Below, in pieces: positions 24,296 through 33,378 of a stretch of DNA of 41,470 nucleotides. Under the pieces are notes generated by a model, which was given only the letters and a program-made list of their open reading frames with translations, had not been told where the DNA came from and searched no databases. Source of the stretch: Methanosarcinales archaeon (GTDB lineage Archaea > Halobacteriota > Methanosarcinia > Methanosarcinales > Methanosarcinaceae); contig JAIRKA010000096.1 of the NCBI GenBank assembly GCA_031260345.1, positions 1 to 41,470 of the forward strand. Direction: 5' to 3'. Position 1 is the first letter of the stretch; the number at the start of each line of letters is the position of its first letter. The position numbers were made by a program, and so were the translations under genes.

Positions 24296-25201
24296 ATGAA
24301 ATTGACGCCGATGAGAAAAGCGAATCTGCTGCTTCTTTTAATTGTTTTCTTTTGGGGATTTTCGTATCTGTTTACAAAAAGCGGTCTTGAAACGCTTTCT
24401 CCGTTTACGTTCCTCGCACTTCGGTTTGGCCTCGGATTCGCAGTGGCAGCGCTTCTTTTCAGCGGCCGTTTATCTAAAATCAATAAAGAGACGCTCATCG
24501 GCGGCGCAATTCTCGGTTTTTTCTTATTCCTAACGCTTGCGGCCGTTTATTTCGGTCTTTTGCACACAACCATTTCAAACGCGAGTTTTCTCGGCAGCTT
24601 AACCGTCATTTTTGTCCCGATTCTATTAGCAATCATTTACAGAAAACTGCCGGAAAAGAAAATCATTATCGCAAGCGCTGCTGCCGTATTTGGTATTGCT
24701 CTTCTGACACTTGAAGGCAAAACCGGGTTCGGGCTCGGAGATTTCTTATGTGTTTTAGCGGCGATTACGTATGCCGGGCACATTTTAATTACGAAGCGGC
24801 TGACAAGCGCAAAAGAAATTGACGCGCTCAATCTCGGCATTGTTCAGCTCGGCTTTACCTTCATTTACGCAATCGTTTGTGCATTCCTCTTTGAAACACC
24901 GCATCTGCCTGAAACACAAAGCGCATGGGTTGCTGTCCTTTTCCTTGCGCTGTTCTGCAGTGCGTTTGGTTTTATCGGGCAGGTGGTTGCGCAGAAATAC
25001 ACAGCGCCGGTCCATGTCGGCTTGATTTTTACATTGGAGCCGGTCATCGCTTCAATTTCTGCTTATCTTTTCGCGTCAGAGCAGCTTTTGCCGATCCAAA
25101 TTATCGGCGCAGCAATTGTTTTCTTCAGTGTTTTGTATGTTCAAGCGGACTTAAAAGAGCTGAGAGGGGAAGGGAAAACGCACAATGATTCAGCAAAATG
25201 A
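24296..25201 (+). CDS. EamA/DMT-family transporter
   Basis: A 301-residue drug/metabolite transporter-type permease with ten predicted membrane spans in two EamA repeats. The first repeat begins LLLLLIVFFWGFSYLFTKSG and contains PFTFLALRFGLGFAVAALLF, typical of the family; the second contains LGDFLCVLAAITYAGHILITKR and ends with the FTLEPVIASISAYLF segment. The substrate is unknown. TATAAAC at 24273-24279 lies close before the ATG, so the mRNA is probably leaderless. An alternative start is Met6 (24311). It is divergent from the DtxR gene across a 238-bp gap; the palindrome is nearer the regulator, so shared control is possible but unproven. Confidence 0.85.
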   Translation: MKLTPMRKANLLLLLIVFFWGFSYLFTKSGLETLSPFTFLALRFGLGFAVAALLFSGRLSKINKETLIGGAILGFFLFLTLAAVYFGLLHTTISNASFLGSLTVIFVPILLAIIYRKLPEKKIIIASAAAVFGIALLTLEGKTGFGLGDFLCVLAAITYAGHILITKRLTSAKEIDALNLGIVQLGFTFIYAIVCAFLFETPHLPETQSAWVAVLFLALFCSAFGFIGQVVAQKYTAPVHVGLIFTLEPVIASISAYLFASEQLLPIQIIGAAIVFFSVLYVQADLKELRGEGKTHNDSAK

Positions 25202-25252
25202 ACGGAAAACAGAGCAAAACACAAATTAAAAGAGCAAATGAGATTTTCTTTC

Positions 25253-25780
25253 TCATCTCAAAATCTTATTGTAATTTTCAATATATTGAGCGATCAACTC
25301 TCTTGCGGTATCTGCTCCCGAAACGCTTTCAATGATCGTCTTTTTTCCTTCAAGCTCTTTGTACACTTCAAAGAAATGCATCATTTCGTCAGCAATGTGT
25401 TTCGGCAGATCCTTGATTTCTTTGTATCCGTTGTATGTCGGATCGCCGAAAGGGACGGCAATGACTTTTTCATCTTTGGAGCCGCTGTCCGTCATTGTGA
25501 TGACGCCGATCGGATAACAGGAAACGATTGAGAGCGGAATCAAATTTTCACTGCAAAGGACAAGAACGTCTAACGGGTCGTCATCCATCGCGAGCGTTCT
25601 TGGAATGAATCCGTAATTCGCGGGATAATGCGTTGACGTGTAAAGCACGCGGTCCATCATCAAGAGGCCCGTTTCTTTGTCAATTTCATATTTTACTTTG
25701 CCGCCTTTCGGAATTTCGATGCAGGCGAAAAAATTATCCGGCCGGATTCTTTCCGCCGGCATATCATGCCAAATGTTCAT
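25253..25780 (-). CDS. ppa: Inorganic pyrophosphatase (family I)
   Basis: A 175-residue soluble pyrophosphatase, which hydrolyses PPi to drive biosynthetic reactions. Signatures are FFACIEIPKGGKVKYEIDKETG (Lys and Glu of the active site), YPANYGFIPRTLAMDDDPLDVLVL (the family motif with clustered Asp residues, about 53-76), and IKDLPKHIADEMMHFFEVYKELEGKK. Length and start are normal. GAGGA precedes ATG 25780. It stands alone between the transporter and the large helicase gene. Confidence 0.95.
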   Translation of the reverse strand: MNIWHDMPAERIRPDNFFACIEIPKGGKVKYEIDKETGLLMMDRVLYTSTHYPANYGFIPRTLAMDDDPLDVLVLCSENLIPLSIVSCYPIGVITMTDSGSKDEKVIAVPFGDPTYNGYKEIKDLPKHIADEMMHFFEVYKELEGKKTIIESVSGADTARELIAQYIENYNKILR

Positions 25781-25874
25781 AATTTTCCTCGTTTGACCGG
25801 TCCGAAGGAGCGGTCAATCATTAGAATGACGCTCCAAAGGATTTTTTTATCATTCATTTTCAGTGACTTCGATT

Positions 25875-28800
25875 TTATTCATCTAAATAAATTTTGCCGT
25901 TTGGCAGGTGGACGATTTTACCGTCTGCAACGGCTTTGTTGATAACGTTTTCAATCTTTTCTTTGACAGGTGGTCTCATAATCTTAAAGCCGAAAATTTG
26001 AGAAACGCGCTTCACCAGCTGATCCGACGGCGTTGAATATTGGGTCTTTAAGACATAAATCGTCGCTTGGAGGATTTCTTCTTCTGAAATCCAGTCGATG
26101 TTGAGCAAATCGCCTCTTCTCTTTCTGACAATACAGCCTCTGACTTTAGGCGGCCACAGGAAATTGCCGCGGACGCGGATGTAATTGGATTTTTCCGCCG
26201 ACGATATTTCGCGGATGATCATGTCACGCATCGCTTTTGTCAAGCGTTTGACATCACAGCGCTGTTTGATTCCGAGTATCAGCTGCTCTTTATGAATCGG
26301 ACCTTCATAACTGACAATTTCAACAATTTCATGTTCCATTTTATGGCGTGGGATCTCAAGCAAATTTTCGGTAGACGGCAGGTCAATTCTCGCAAACGGC
26401 ACGTAATCGGGAACGCCGTTTAGAATCAGCGGCTCAACATTCATCAATTGCTCATCGGTAATGTCGGCAGGCATCTTTTTAGTATCACCGAAAAGAGTGT
26501 CATACGCATCGTCTTCGTCATCCTCTTCATAATTGCCTCTATGAGCGGCTCCATAACCGTCATCCATGTCAAGTTCGCCCGCGCTGTTTAAATTAACAAC
26601 TTCAGGCTCTTTTTCAGAAACATGTTCTTTTTCAAATTCGAACTCTTTTTCAAACACTGCCGGCTCGGAAACCTTTTCTTTCAATGCTGGTTTGGCTTTA
26701 TCTTGTTTTAGAGCTCTTTCTGGCTGCCGTTTTTCAGCCGCAGAATATTCATCTTCTTGTTTTTCTTCAGGAGCAATGACGCGCTCGACAATAACATACT
26801 CGGGCTCTTCAGTATTTTCAATCTCTTCTCCGGTCGGGTTTGTTTCATAAACAGCTTCCTTCTCCGTTGAATCTGTTTCATCAATCAGTTCCTTTGCCGT
26901 TTCGTTTCTTTCTTCATTTTCGACTGAATCCGTAACAGCTTTTTCATTTTTTGCCGCTTTTTCTTTTTCAGCTGCAGCACCTTGTTCTTTTTTCAATCTT
27001 CGGCTTTCAGCTTCTCTTTCATTGATGATTTGAATCATTTTTTCAATTTCTTTTTCATCCGTAACGGTCACGGTGACTTCTTCGTCATCGAATTCAAATT
27101 GAACAGGCGCTTCAATCTTTTTGGCATTTTCTCTCGCTTTTGCAATGGCGTCCAACAAATTCTTTTTCGCTTTCTGCGGATTCAAATACCAATCAGTTGA
27201 CCAAACGCGATAAAGCTGCCAGCCGAGTCCCGTCAAAACGTCATGTCTTAAACGGTCACGGTCGCGGGCAACGCGGGAGTTGAAATACTGCGGCCCGTCA
27301 CACTCGATCCCGATAATGTAATGTCCCTGAATTTCTTCATTGACAATCGCCATATCCATCTTGTAGCCGGCGCATCCGATTTTCTGATGAATCATAAAGC
27401 CGCTTTCGCGAAGGAATATCGCGACAGATTCGTCAAACGTGACTTCATCTGGCTTATATTCCGGCGTTTTGCTGACAAATGTTTTTGTTTCGGCATAGTC
27501 AAGGAATGATTTGAGAACGCGAAGACCTGCAGCGTCGTCATCGCCGACATTCAGGTCCCTTGATGTAAAGTTTGAAAAGATAACGCATTTCTCGCGGGCG
27601 CGGGTAAACAGGACATTTAAGCGGCGCTCTCCGCCGTCTCTGTTGAGCGGGCCGAAGTTTTTGGACAAGCGCCCCTCCTGATCGAAACCAAAGCCGATGC
27701 TGACAAAAATAACATCTCTTTCATCTCCCTGAATCGTTTCGATGTTTTTGACCATGAAGTTTTCACCTTTTTCGTTGGTGAAATACTTTTCAAAGCCCGG
27801 GCTGCTTTTAACGAGCGCTTCCACTTCTTTTTGAATCGCTTCCTGTTGCTTCACGTTGAATGTTCCGACCATTAATGTTTTGTCGGGGAACTGAATAAAG
27901 TGGCGCATGACTTCCTGCGCGACAACTCTCGCTTCTTCTCTGTTCACGCCAGTCTTTCCGCGTTCGTAAACAGAGTCTTTTATGTGGCGGAACCGGAGGC
28001 CCATGTTTTTGTCTTCGTGAAGCGGCGACGGATAAACATACAAATGGTTGCCGTAGAATTCATTGTTTGACACGGCAATCAAAGATTCGTGGCGGCTTCT
28101 GTAGTGCCAGCGAAGCGTCCTGTACGGGAAACTGCGTTTGCAGATGTTTAAAACGCTTTCAACATCGGAGTAGAAGGAAGCGTCTTCATTATATTCGTCA
28201 TCCGTTTCCAATAAATTTTCAAAGAAGGTTGTCGGCGGCAGCTGCTTTGAGTCGCCCATCACAACCACTTGGCGGCCGCGGAGAAGCGCGCCGAGCGCGT
28301 CTTCGGGTCTGACCTGACTGGCTTCGTCAAAAATAACGACATCAAATGACGTGTTCTGCGGTTCCAAATACTGCGCGATGGAGAGGGAACTCATCATAAA
28401 GCACGGTTTGATTTTTTGAATCAGTCCGCCCGCATTTGACATCAAGCGGCGGATCGGCATATGCGCTTTCTTCTTGTTGAATTCGTTGAGCAGGATGCCG
28501 GCTTCGGATTCTCTGGACGCGCCGATGTAAATCTGCGGCATGCGCCTGTAAATTTCCGCGTTGACGCGTTCTCGGTTCTTGACAATGACTTTTTCATCCA
28601 ATTCCGAAAATTTGTGAATTTTGTTTTCGTGAACTTCTTTAATGAACGTTGAAAGAACGCGCTTTTTCATAAATTCCGCGCGAAGAACGCCGTCGGCGTA
28701 GTTGCCTTTAAAAGTCTGAATTAAATCTTCCGGCAGAACTTCGTTTTCATTAATGTAGGAAACCATCGGCGCCGCCGCGGTTTCCAAACATTTTTCGCGG

Positions 28801-31379
28801 TATTGCAGGAATCGGCTCCAAAGGCTGAGAGACGGAAGCTCGGAATTCCAAACATGAAGAATGTTGCTGAGCTGCTTTGCGGTCAGCGTTTCTCTGAATA
28901 CATTTCCGGTTTCTGTCAGTTCGTATTTTTTCTTATGGAAAATCTTGACGGCTTCTTCGGAGTCAGGCTCTTCCGTTCTTATGAGACCGCCTTCTTCAAG
29001 ATTACTTGATGCACTATTCGGTGACGCAATTTCAATTTTGGAATCGGCTTCGGGCAGAATTTCTTTCACATTCTTTTCGCTGAAGAATAAATCTGGATCG
29101 GCGCCGATACTGTTCACCAGTTTCATCAAGGCTTTATCTAAAGCGTCTTTTTCCGTTTTTATACTTCTGACGGCAGCTTCAAGAGCGGATCCGTTCATGC
29201 CGCGCTCAATGGAAGCGTAAGTCTGATCGGTGACTCTTCCGCCGCTTTCCAAAACGTCAAAGAGGACAATCCAATCGTAGAAAGCGTCCAATCGAGCAGG
29301 ATTGGCAAGGCCGGCTTCCCAGTGCGCTCCGAAAAGAAGAAGGGCTTTGTGCTTGGAGTTTTCAAGCTCGCGCTCTAAGTCAAGATATTCCTGAACCATC
29401 TGAACATCTTTTTTGAGGTCGGCATCGTTTTTATCAGTGCGTTTGATGTAAGCGTTTTGAATGCGGATTTTGGAATCTTTAAAGCCGCTGTCCATGAATT
29501 TGAAAAGGCTGCCGGCTTTTTTCAGGTAGGTTTGGATATCTTCTTCAAAAATCTGTGAAGTGAATATATCTTCAATCTGCCGTTCCAATTCGTGATAACG
29601 GCGCGCTTTCTCCATCAATTCTTTCTGCGTGCCGCGCTCTTTTATGCTTTGGTTTTTCAAAACATCCTGACTGATTTTCGGCGCATTTTGGAATGTTTCC
29701 ATACTGCTGATAAATTGATCCAGATCGTTTAGGGATGCGGGTGCAATGAGCCCCGTTTCGGCGACAATTGCATCAACGCTGTCATTGATGACGTTTGCGC
29801 GGCGGGAGACGTCTTCTAAAATCTTTCCGATGTCATGTAAATCGGGCGGCAGGATAATTCCCGGGCGCACGTCCCGCCACGGGTTTTCTTTAACGCCGCC
29901 GACTCCGGGAAGCGCGTCTCCGATTTTTTCCAAAATTGAAACCGCTTCTACCCATTGTTTTCGATCCCATTTTTCGGGATTGTTGAAGTCAATGTGCGCC
30001 ATTCTTCTTTTGTTGACGCTGAAATAATGAGTGACATCTTCGCGGATGCCGTAAATATCGTAAACGGTGTGGCCGATCGGGCCGACGGTTTGACTGAGCG
30101 TTTTGGCATATTCGTTCAGTTCGTATTTGAGATTTTCAAGTTCGGCCAAATCCTGAGAATAATTTTTTTCGGCCGGAGGCTGACGTTTTAAAGTTCTTTC
30201 AAGCTCGTCCAAAACGGCTTTTTTCTGAGCTTTGTGGCTGTGCATTTCAAGAACCAGGTCTCCAAGGCCGATTGCATCCAGCCTTTTCTTAACGACTTGA
30301 AGCGCAGCCATCTTTTCACTGACAAAAAGAACGCTTTTGCCGTTCATGAGAAGTTCGGCGATCAAATTGGTAATCGTCTGTGATTTTCCCGTTCCGGGAG
30401 GACCTTCAACAACAAGATTTCTGCCGGCTTTGACGTCTTCAATGACTGAAATTTGAGATGAATCGGCATTAACGATATGATAAACGGAATCGGTGCTTAG
30501 TTTTAAATCGACTTCGTTTTCGGCAAAGCCGCCGTCATCGTTTTCACCGGACGGATTGAAAACCTGATTGATCAGCGGATGTGTCTCGGGACCGTGTCCG
30601 GCCGGCCAAACCTTCGGATCAAGGTCTTTGTACATCACGAATTTTTTGAAGTTGTAAAAGTCGATGTTTGCTTCGCGGATGATTTCCCACTCTTTTTTGT
30701 CGGAAACCAAATCTTCAACGGCTTTGAGATAAAATTCAACTGCGCCTTTATCGTCGGCGCCGAAAAATTCGGGCAATTCCAAACCGAATTCCAAAAGCTT
30801 GGCTTTGAGCGTGATGGACGCGAAAATGTCGCCGCCGGTCCATTGAGCGGTAAATTTTCTTTTCGGGCCGACGCGCTTGAATTCGATGGGAATCAAAATC
30901 AAAGGCGCTTTGAAGAATTTTTTGGACCCGTCGGTCCATTTTAAAAAGCCGACAGCCATGTAAAGAATCGGATAGCCCTGTTCTTCAAAAACGGCGATGG
31001 ACTGATTGTTGGTATAGAAAAGGCGCTCTTCAAGCTCGTCGGCATGGTACGGCGTTTCCAGCACGACTGCGGAACTTTCTTTTCCTTCTATTTTCTTTAT
31101 CAGGCCTTTTAAAAATCCGGACTCTTCTTCATCATCGGAAACGGCGGTATCGGCTTCGCCCTCAGCTCCTTTTTTCGTTTTTTTCGCGGCATTCGGGTCG
31201 GCTTTAAACCGCATCGTTTTTTCCTGAATAACCAAAATATCGTAAATTTCCGAGATATTTTTATTTTTGACTTCAACCGTTCTTTTTTTAGACGGCGTGT
31301 AATTCAAAAGATTATTTGTTAAGGAGAGATCCAATAATTTTTGTCTGAGGAGTTCGAGTTCTAATTTAACGTCAACCAT
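25875..31379 (-). CDS. DUF4011-SF1 helicase-Vsr-like nuclease-DUF3320 giant protein
   Basis: An 1834-residue multidomain protein. Residues 1-30 carry LRQKLLDLSLTNNLLNY, the DUF4011 hallmark, with the domain running to about 290. The helicase follows: Walker A GPPGTGKS at 326-333, a long helical insertion to about 940, Walker B DEAS near 1018, GDSKQLPP at about 1042, HYRSRHE near 1092, and TIQGDERDVIFVS at about 1215 with FTRAREKC near 1258. Residues 1315-1410 form a Vsr/DUF559-like PD-(D/E)xK nuclease (KIGCAGYKMDMAI, IECDGPQYF, RDRDRLRHDVL, RVWSTDW). A charged linker of about 230 residues precedes DUF3320 (about 1655-1730) and a C-terminal winged-helix-like end. This order occurs in anti-phage defence proteins. 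It has GGAAGG before ATG 31379. No other defence gene is adjacent. Confidence 0.9.
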   Translation of the reverse strand: MVDVKLELELLRQKLLDLSLTNNLLNYTPSKKRTVEVKNKNISEIYDILVIQEKTMRFKADPNAAKKTKKGAEGEADTAVSDDEEESGFLKGLIKKIEGKESSAVVLETPYHADELEERLFYTNNQSIAVFEEQGYPILYMAVGFLKWTDGSKKFFKAPLILIPIEFKRVGPKRKFTAQWTGGDIFASITLKAKLLEFGLELPEFFGADDKGAVEFYLKAVEDLVSDKKEWEIIREANIDFYNFKKFVMYKDLDPKVWPAGHGPETHPLINQVFNPSGENDDGGFAENEVDLKLSTDSVYHIVNADSSQISVIEDVKAGRNLVVEGPPGTGKSQTITNLIAELLMNGKSVLFVSEKMAALQVVKKRLDAIGLGDLVLEMHSHKAQKKAVLDELERTLKRQPPAEKNYSQDLAELENLKYELNEYAKTLSQTVGPIGHTVYDIYGIREDVTHYFSVNKRRMAHIDFNNPEKWDRKQWVEAVSILEKIGDALPGVGGVKENPWRDVRPGIILPPDLHDIGKILEDVSRRANVINDSVDAIVAETGLIAPASLNDLDQFISSMETFQNAPKISQDVLKNQSIKERGTQKELMEKARRYHELERQIEDIFTSQIFEEDIQTYLKKAGSLFKFMDSGFKDSKIRIQNAYIKRTDKNDADLKKDVQMVQEYLDLERELENSKHKALLLFGAHWEAGLANPARLDAFYDWIVLFDVLESGGRVTDQTYASIERGMNGSALEAAVRSIKTEKDALDKALMKLVNSIGADPDLFFSEKNVKEILPEADSKIEIASPNSASSNLEEGGLIRTEEPDSEEAVKIFHKKKYELTETGNVFRETLTAKQLSNILHVWNSELPSLSLWSRFLQYREKCLETAAAPMVSYINENEVLPEDLIQTFKGNYADGVLRAEFMKKRVLSTFIKEVHENKIHKFSELDEKVIVKNRERVNAEIYRRMPQIYIGASRESEAGILLNEFNKKKAHMPIRRLMSNAGGLIQKIKPCFMMSSLSIAQYLEPQNTSFDVVIFDEASQVRPEDALGALLRGRQVVVMGDSKQLPPTTFFENLLETDDEYNEDASFYSDVESVLNICKRSFPYRTLRWHYRSRHESLIAVSNNEFYGNHLYVYPSPLHEDKNMGLRFRHIKDSVYERGKTGVNREEARVVAQEVMRHFIQFPDKTLMVGTFNVKQQEAIQKEVEALVKSSPGFEKYFTNEKGENFMVKNIETIQGDERDVIFVSIGFGFDQEGRLSKNFGPLNRDGGERRLNVLFTRAREKCVIFSNFTSRDLNVGDDDAAGLRVLKSFLDYAETKTFVSKTPEYKPDEVTFDESVAIFLRESGFMIHQKIGCAGYKMDMAIVNEEIQGHYIIGIECDGPQYFNSRVARDRDRLRHDVLTGLGWQLYRVWSTDWYLNPQKAKKNLLDAIAKARENAKKIEAPVQFEFDDEEVTVTVTDEKEIEKMIQIINEREAESRRLKKEQGAAAEKEKAAKNEKAVTDSVENEERNETAKELIDETDSTEKEAVYETNPTGEEIENTEEPEYVIVERVIAPEEKQEDEYSAAEKRQPERALKQDKAKPALKEKVSEPAVFEKEFEFEKEHVSEKEPEVVNLNSAGELDMDDGYGAAHRGNYEEDDEDDAYDTLFGDTKKMPADITDEQLMNVEPLILNGVPDYVPFARIDLPSTENLLEIPRHKMEHEIVEIVSYEGPIHKEQLILGIKQRCDVKRLTKAMRDMIIREISSAEKSNYIRVRGNFLWPPKVRGCIVRKRRGDLLNIDWISEEEILQATIYVLKTQYSTPSDQLVKRVSQIFGFKIMRPPVKEKIENVINKAVADGKIVHLPNGKIYLDE

Positions 31380-31606
31380 GAATGATACCTTCCGGAAAGG
31401 AGACTGTTAACGGGTTTGCCGATATTTTTTAAAAAGCAGTGAAACGCGGGTTTGAAATTGTTTCAGTTTTTCAATTTAATTTTGAATGATTTAAATAATT
31501 TTGAATGGTTTTGAATGCTATTAAAGAGTTTTGACATTATTATTTCAGGAGTAAAAGAATAGAGGAATGCTTCTATTTAAGGCTTATTTCAAAAATCCTT
31601 GGCGGG

Positions 31607-31755
31607 AAAAACCAAACATCCTTTTTTTTGAAAATATTTAAAAATCCCGAACGCCCGATAAAACCCTAGAATTTAAAATGATTGGGTTTTAATGAAAAAA
31701 ATGGCGTTCAAGTTTTTGAAGAAAATTAAATGAAAGATGATGTTTCAGTAAAACC
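31607..31755. repeat. Long imperfect inverted repeat, unit 1
   Basis: A left arm of about 49 bp (31607-31655, ending GAACGCC) and a right arm (31703-31755, starting GGCGTTC) are imperfect reverse complements. The centre is AT-rich. CCGAACGCCCGATAAAACC and AAAAAATGGCGTTC are shared with unit 2, and the right arm continues into the composite repeat also seen at 1-117. Confidence 0.6.
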
Positions 31756-31856
31756 AATAATTAATTGAAAACTTCATATACGACCGCTAATTTTCGTTTT
31801 TGAACTGAGCGAAGCGAAGTGAAAAAACGGAAATTAGCGGATTCTTACCCCAAGAA
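31732..31856 (+). repeat. Composite intergenic repeat, copy B
   Basis: Matches 1-117. Its hairpin pairs 31784-31801 with 31822-31840 over about 18 positions, with one G-T pair. Relative to copy A, an A-T pair in the stem is replaced by T-A (73/93 versus 31797/31827), and the T-T mismatch of copy A is a T-A pair here. Confidence 0.7.
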
Positions 31857-32046
31857 AAAAATAATCCATTAAAAACTTTCTTTTGTCATTGAATTAATAA
31901 ACATTTATTTAAATTTCGTTGTTTTTTACGGGTGGTGAATCTCCAACTCCTCCTTTCACTCGCTTCGCATCCGGTTCGCCGCTTCGCGCCGCCCCTCGTG
32001 AAACTCGTCGTTAGAGGAGGTTATTTAGTTTTTCATTTATTTTTGT

Positions 32047-32180
32047 AAAAACCGAAACATCGTTTTTTCTTTCTAAAATGAAACCCGAACGCCGATAAAA
32101 CCATAAAAAATGAATTAGATTTATAATTAAAAAATGGCGTTCCAATTTCTCAATAAAATGAAAGACGATGTTTCGTTTTT
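32047..32180. repeat. Long imperfect inverted repeat, unit 2
   Basis: Left arm 32047-32093 contains CCGAAACATCG and ends GAACGCC; right arm 32136-32180 starts GGCGTTC and ends CGATGTTTCGTTTTT. The arms are about 45 bp and mostly complementary, around an AT-rich 42-bp centre. It is in the same orientation as unit 1. Confidence 0.65.
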
Positions 32181-32217
32181 ATCGAATTAAACATAAAAAA
32201 CAAAAAAATATTTCAGC

Positions 32218-33246
32218 TTACTTCTTTTCCGGCACTTTCCGCTCTTCAATCGTTTCAATCAAATCTTCGGGGCCGCTCATTCGAACGAGTTCTTTTTTCT
32301 CAATAAAAGCGGTGCTTTCAACGGATTTAACTTTGGAATTTCCGTTAATTAAGAAAACGGATTCGGTTTGAAACACATCTGAAATGCTGCTCATCAAATG
32401 CGCGCGCTTGAGCGTTGACGCGTTGTACTTGCTGACACCTGTTAAGATAATAGAGTTTTTATCCTTTGAAACGGCGCGGAAAGGCGCATGTGCGGTTTCT
32501 TTGACATCGAACCCGAGCGTTGAAACATAAGTCAGCATTTCATTTTCCGCCGCGATCTCGGGGCTGGCGGGTTTATTTTCGGGAAGGGTCGAAACCGAAC
32601 CGCCGACTTTTGGAGGGGCGGCTGAATCCATTTGCTTTTGCTGCTGTTTCTGCTGATTTGTTAAAACCGCGGGATTCAAAATATCAATCGGCTGCGCAAG
32701 TTCAATTTGAAGCAGATCTTCAAGCATCAAAACCGTATCAATCGATGCATGCATCCCTTCTTCTTCGTATTTGCTGATCGTGCGGCGGGAAACGCCGATG
32801 ATGCCGGCCAGCGACCCGAGAGAAAGGTTATTTTCGATTCTGGCTTCTTTGAGCGCCGTTCCGTCAATCGGCACGTAAAGACCTCCGGGGGAGGCAGTGA
32901 CGATCGGCGGAATGCCTTCAATAAAGTAATCATAAAATGTCTGAATGTTGACCGCTGTAATTTTGAAGCGTGTGTAAATGACATTGTCTTCAAGCAGCTG
33001 ATCGCGGGTTTTTTCGCCGATAACAAGCGGCGTTCCGCCGAGAATTTCGGACAAAACGTGCATTTCGTTTGCTGTCTCCTCCGTTAAGCCGTCCAGATTG
33101 AGCAGAATTTTGCATAAAAGTAAAGTGTTGCCTCGACGGGCGGCAATGTCAAAACTGCGGGGACGGATGTCACATTTATCGGAGACCATAAAACCGGCGT
33201 GGCGAAGCACTTCGATTGTTTGGTCGGCAAGGATATCTCGGGACAT
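32218..33246 (-). CDS. Archaeal HTH-type transcriptional regulator
   Basis: A 342-residue protein of the conserved euryarchaeal family annotated as putative HTH-type transcriptional regulatory protein. Residues 1-115 form an alpha/beta N-terminal domain (FDIAARRGNTLLLCKILLN, GTPLVIGEKTR). Residues 131-190 are an HTH_3 domain (ALKEARIENNLSLGSLAG, IIGVSRRTISKYEEEGMHA, VLMLEDLLQ). A Gln-rich linker follows, then a C-terminal domain (ENEMLTYVSTLGFDVKETAHAPF). Targets are unknown. TATATAAAAG on the other strand at about 33273-33283 lies roughly 30 bp before ATG 33246 and there is no ribosome binding site, so the mRNA is probably leaderless. Confidence 0.87.
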   Translation of the reverse strand: MSRDILADQTIEVLRHAGFMVSDKCDIRPRSFDIAARRGNTLLLCKILLNLDGLTEETANEMHVLSEILGGTPLVIGEKTRDQLLEDNVIYTRFKITAVNIQTFYDYFIEGIPPIVTASPGGLYVPIDGTALKEARIENNLSLGSLAGIIGVSRRTISKYEEEGMHASIDTVLMLEDLLQIELAQPIDILNPAVLTNQQKQQQKQMDSAAPPKVGGSVSTLPENKPASPEIAAENEMLTYVSTLGFDVKETAHAPFRAVSKDKNSIILTGVSKYNASTLKRAHLMSSISDVFQTESVFLINGNSKVKSVESTAFIEKKELVRMSGPEDLIETIEERKVPEKK

Positions 33247-33270
33247 TCTGATAGCAATTTATGAATGCGA

Positions 33271-33284
33271 GTCTATATAAAAGT
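33271..33284 (-). promoter_or_regulatory. TATA box of the HTH regulator
   Basis: Reading leftwards, ACTTTTATATAGAC at about 33271-33284 lies roughly 30 bp before the start codon, the spacing of an archaeal leaderless promoter. Confidence 0.5.
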
Positions 33285-33344
33285 TCTCAAAAAATTTTGC
33301 TCGCGCTGCCTTTGTTTTGGAACCGTGGTTGAATTTTCAATTGA

Positions 33345-33377
33345 AAAAAAGAAAAAATGAAGAAAAAAATAAAAAAA
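33345..33377 (-). terminator. T-rich terminator after tRNA-Ser
   Basis: Directly after the tRNA 3' end, the minus strand is an almost uninterrupted run of T broken by single A or C bases. Runs of T are the usual archaeal termination signal. Confidence 0.5.
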
Positions 33378-33378
33378 G

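Larger units (their letters stand above)
31380..32217. other. 838-bp non-coding region with inverted and composite repeats
   Basis: No protein gene is visible between the helicase gene and the HTH regulator, although both are transcribed leftwards. The first 200 bp include the helicase promoter. The rest is a series of repeats: an inverted-repeat unit (31607-31755), a hairpin block (31784-31840), a GC-rich island (31930-32030) and a second inverted-repeat unit (32047-32180), described separately. Confidence 0.6.

Noticed and set aside
24058-24498. N-terminal extension of the DtxR-type regulator
   Set aside because: The extra 147 codons cover the promoter, the operator palindrome and the start of the divergent transporter gene.
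31930-32030. Possible rRNA, RNase P or SRP RNA fragment in the GC-rich island
   Set aside because: GC-rich islands in AT-rich archaea can be stable RNAs, but none of the conserved motifs I know for these RNAs is visible, and the same words recur in several gaps, which fits a repeat family.
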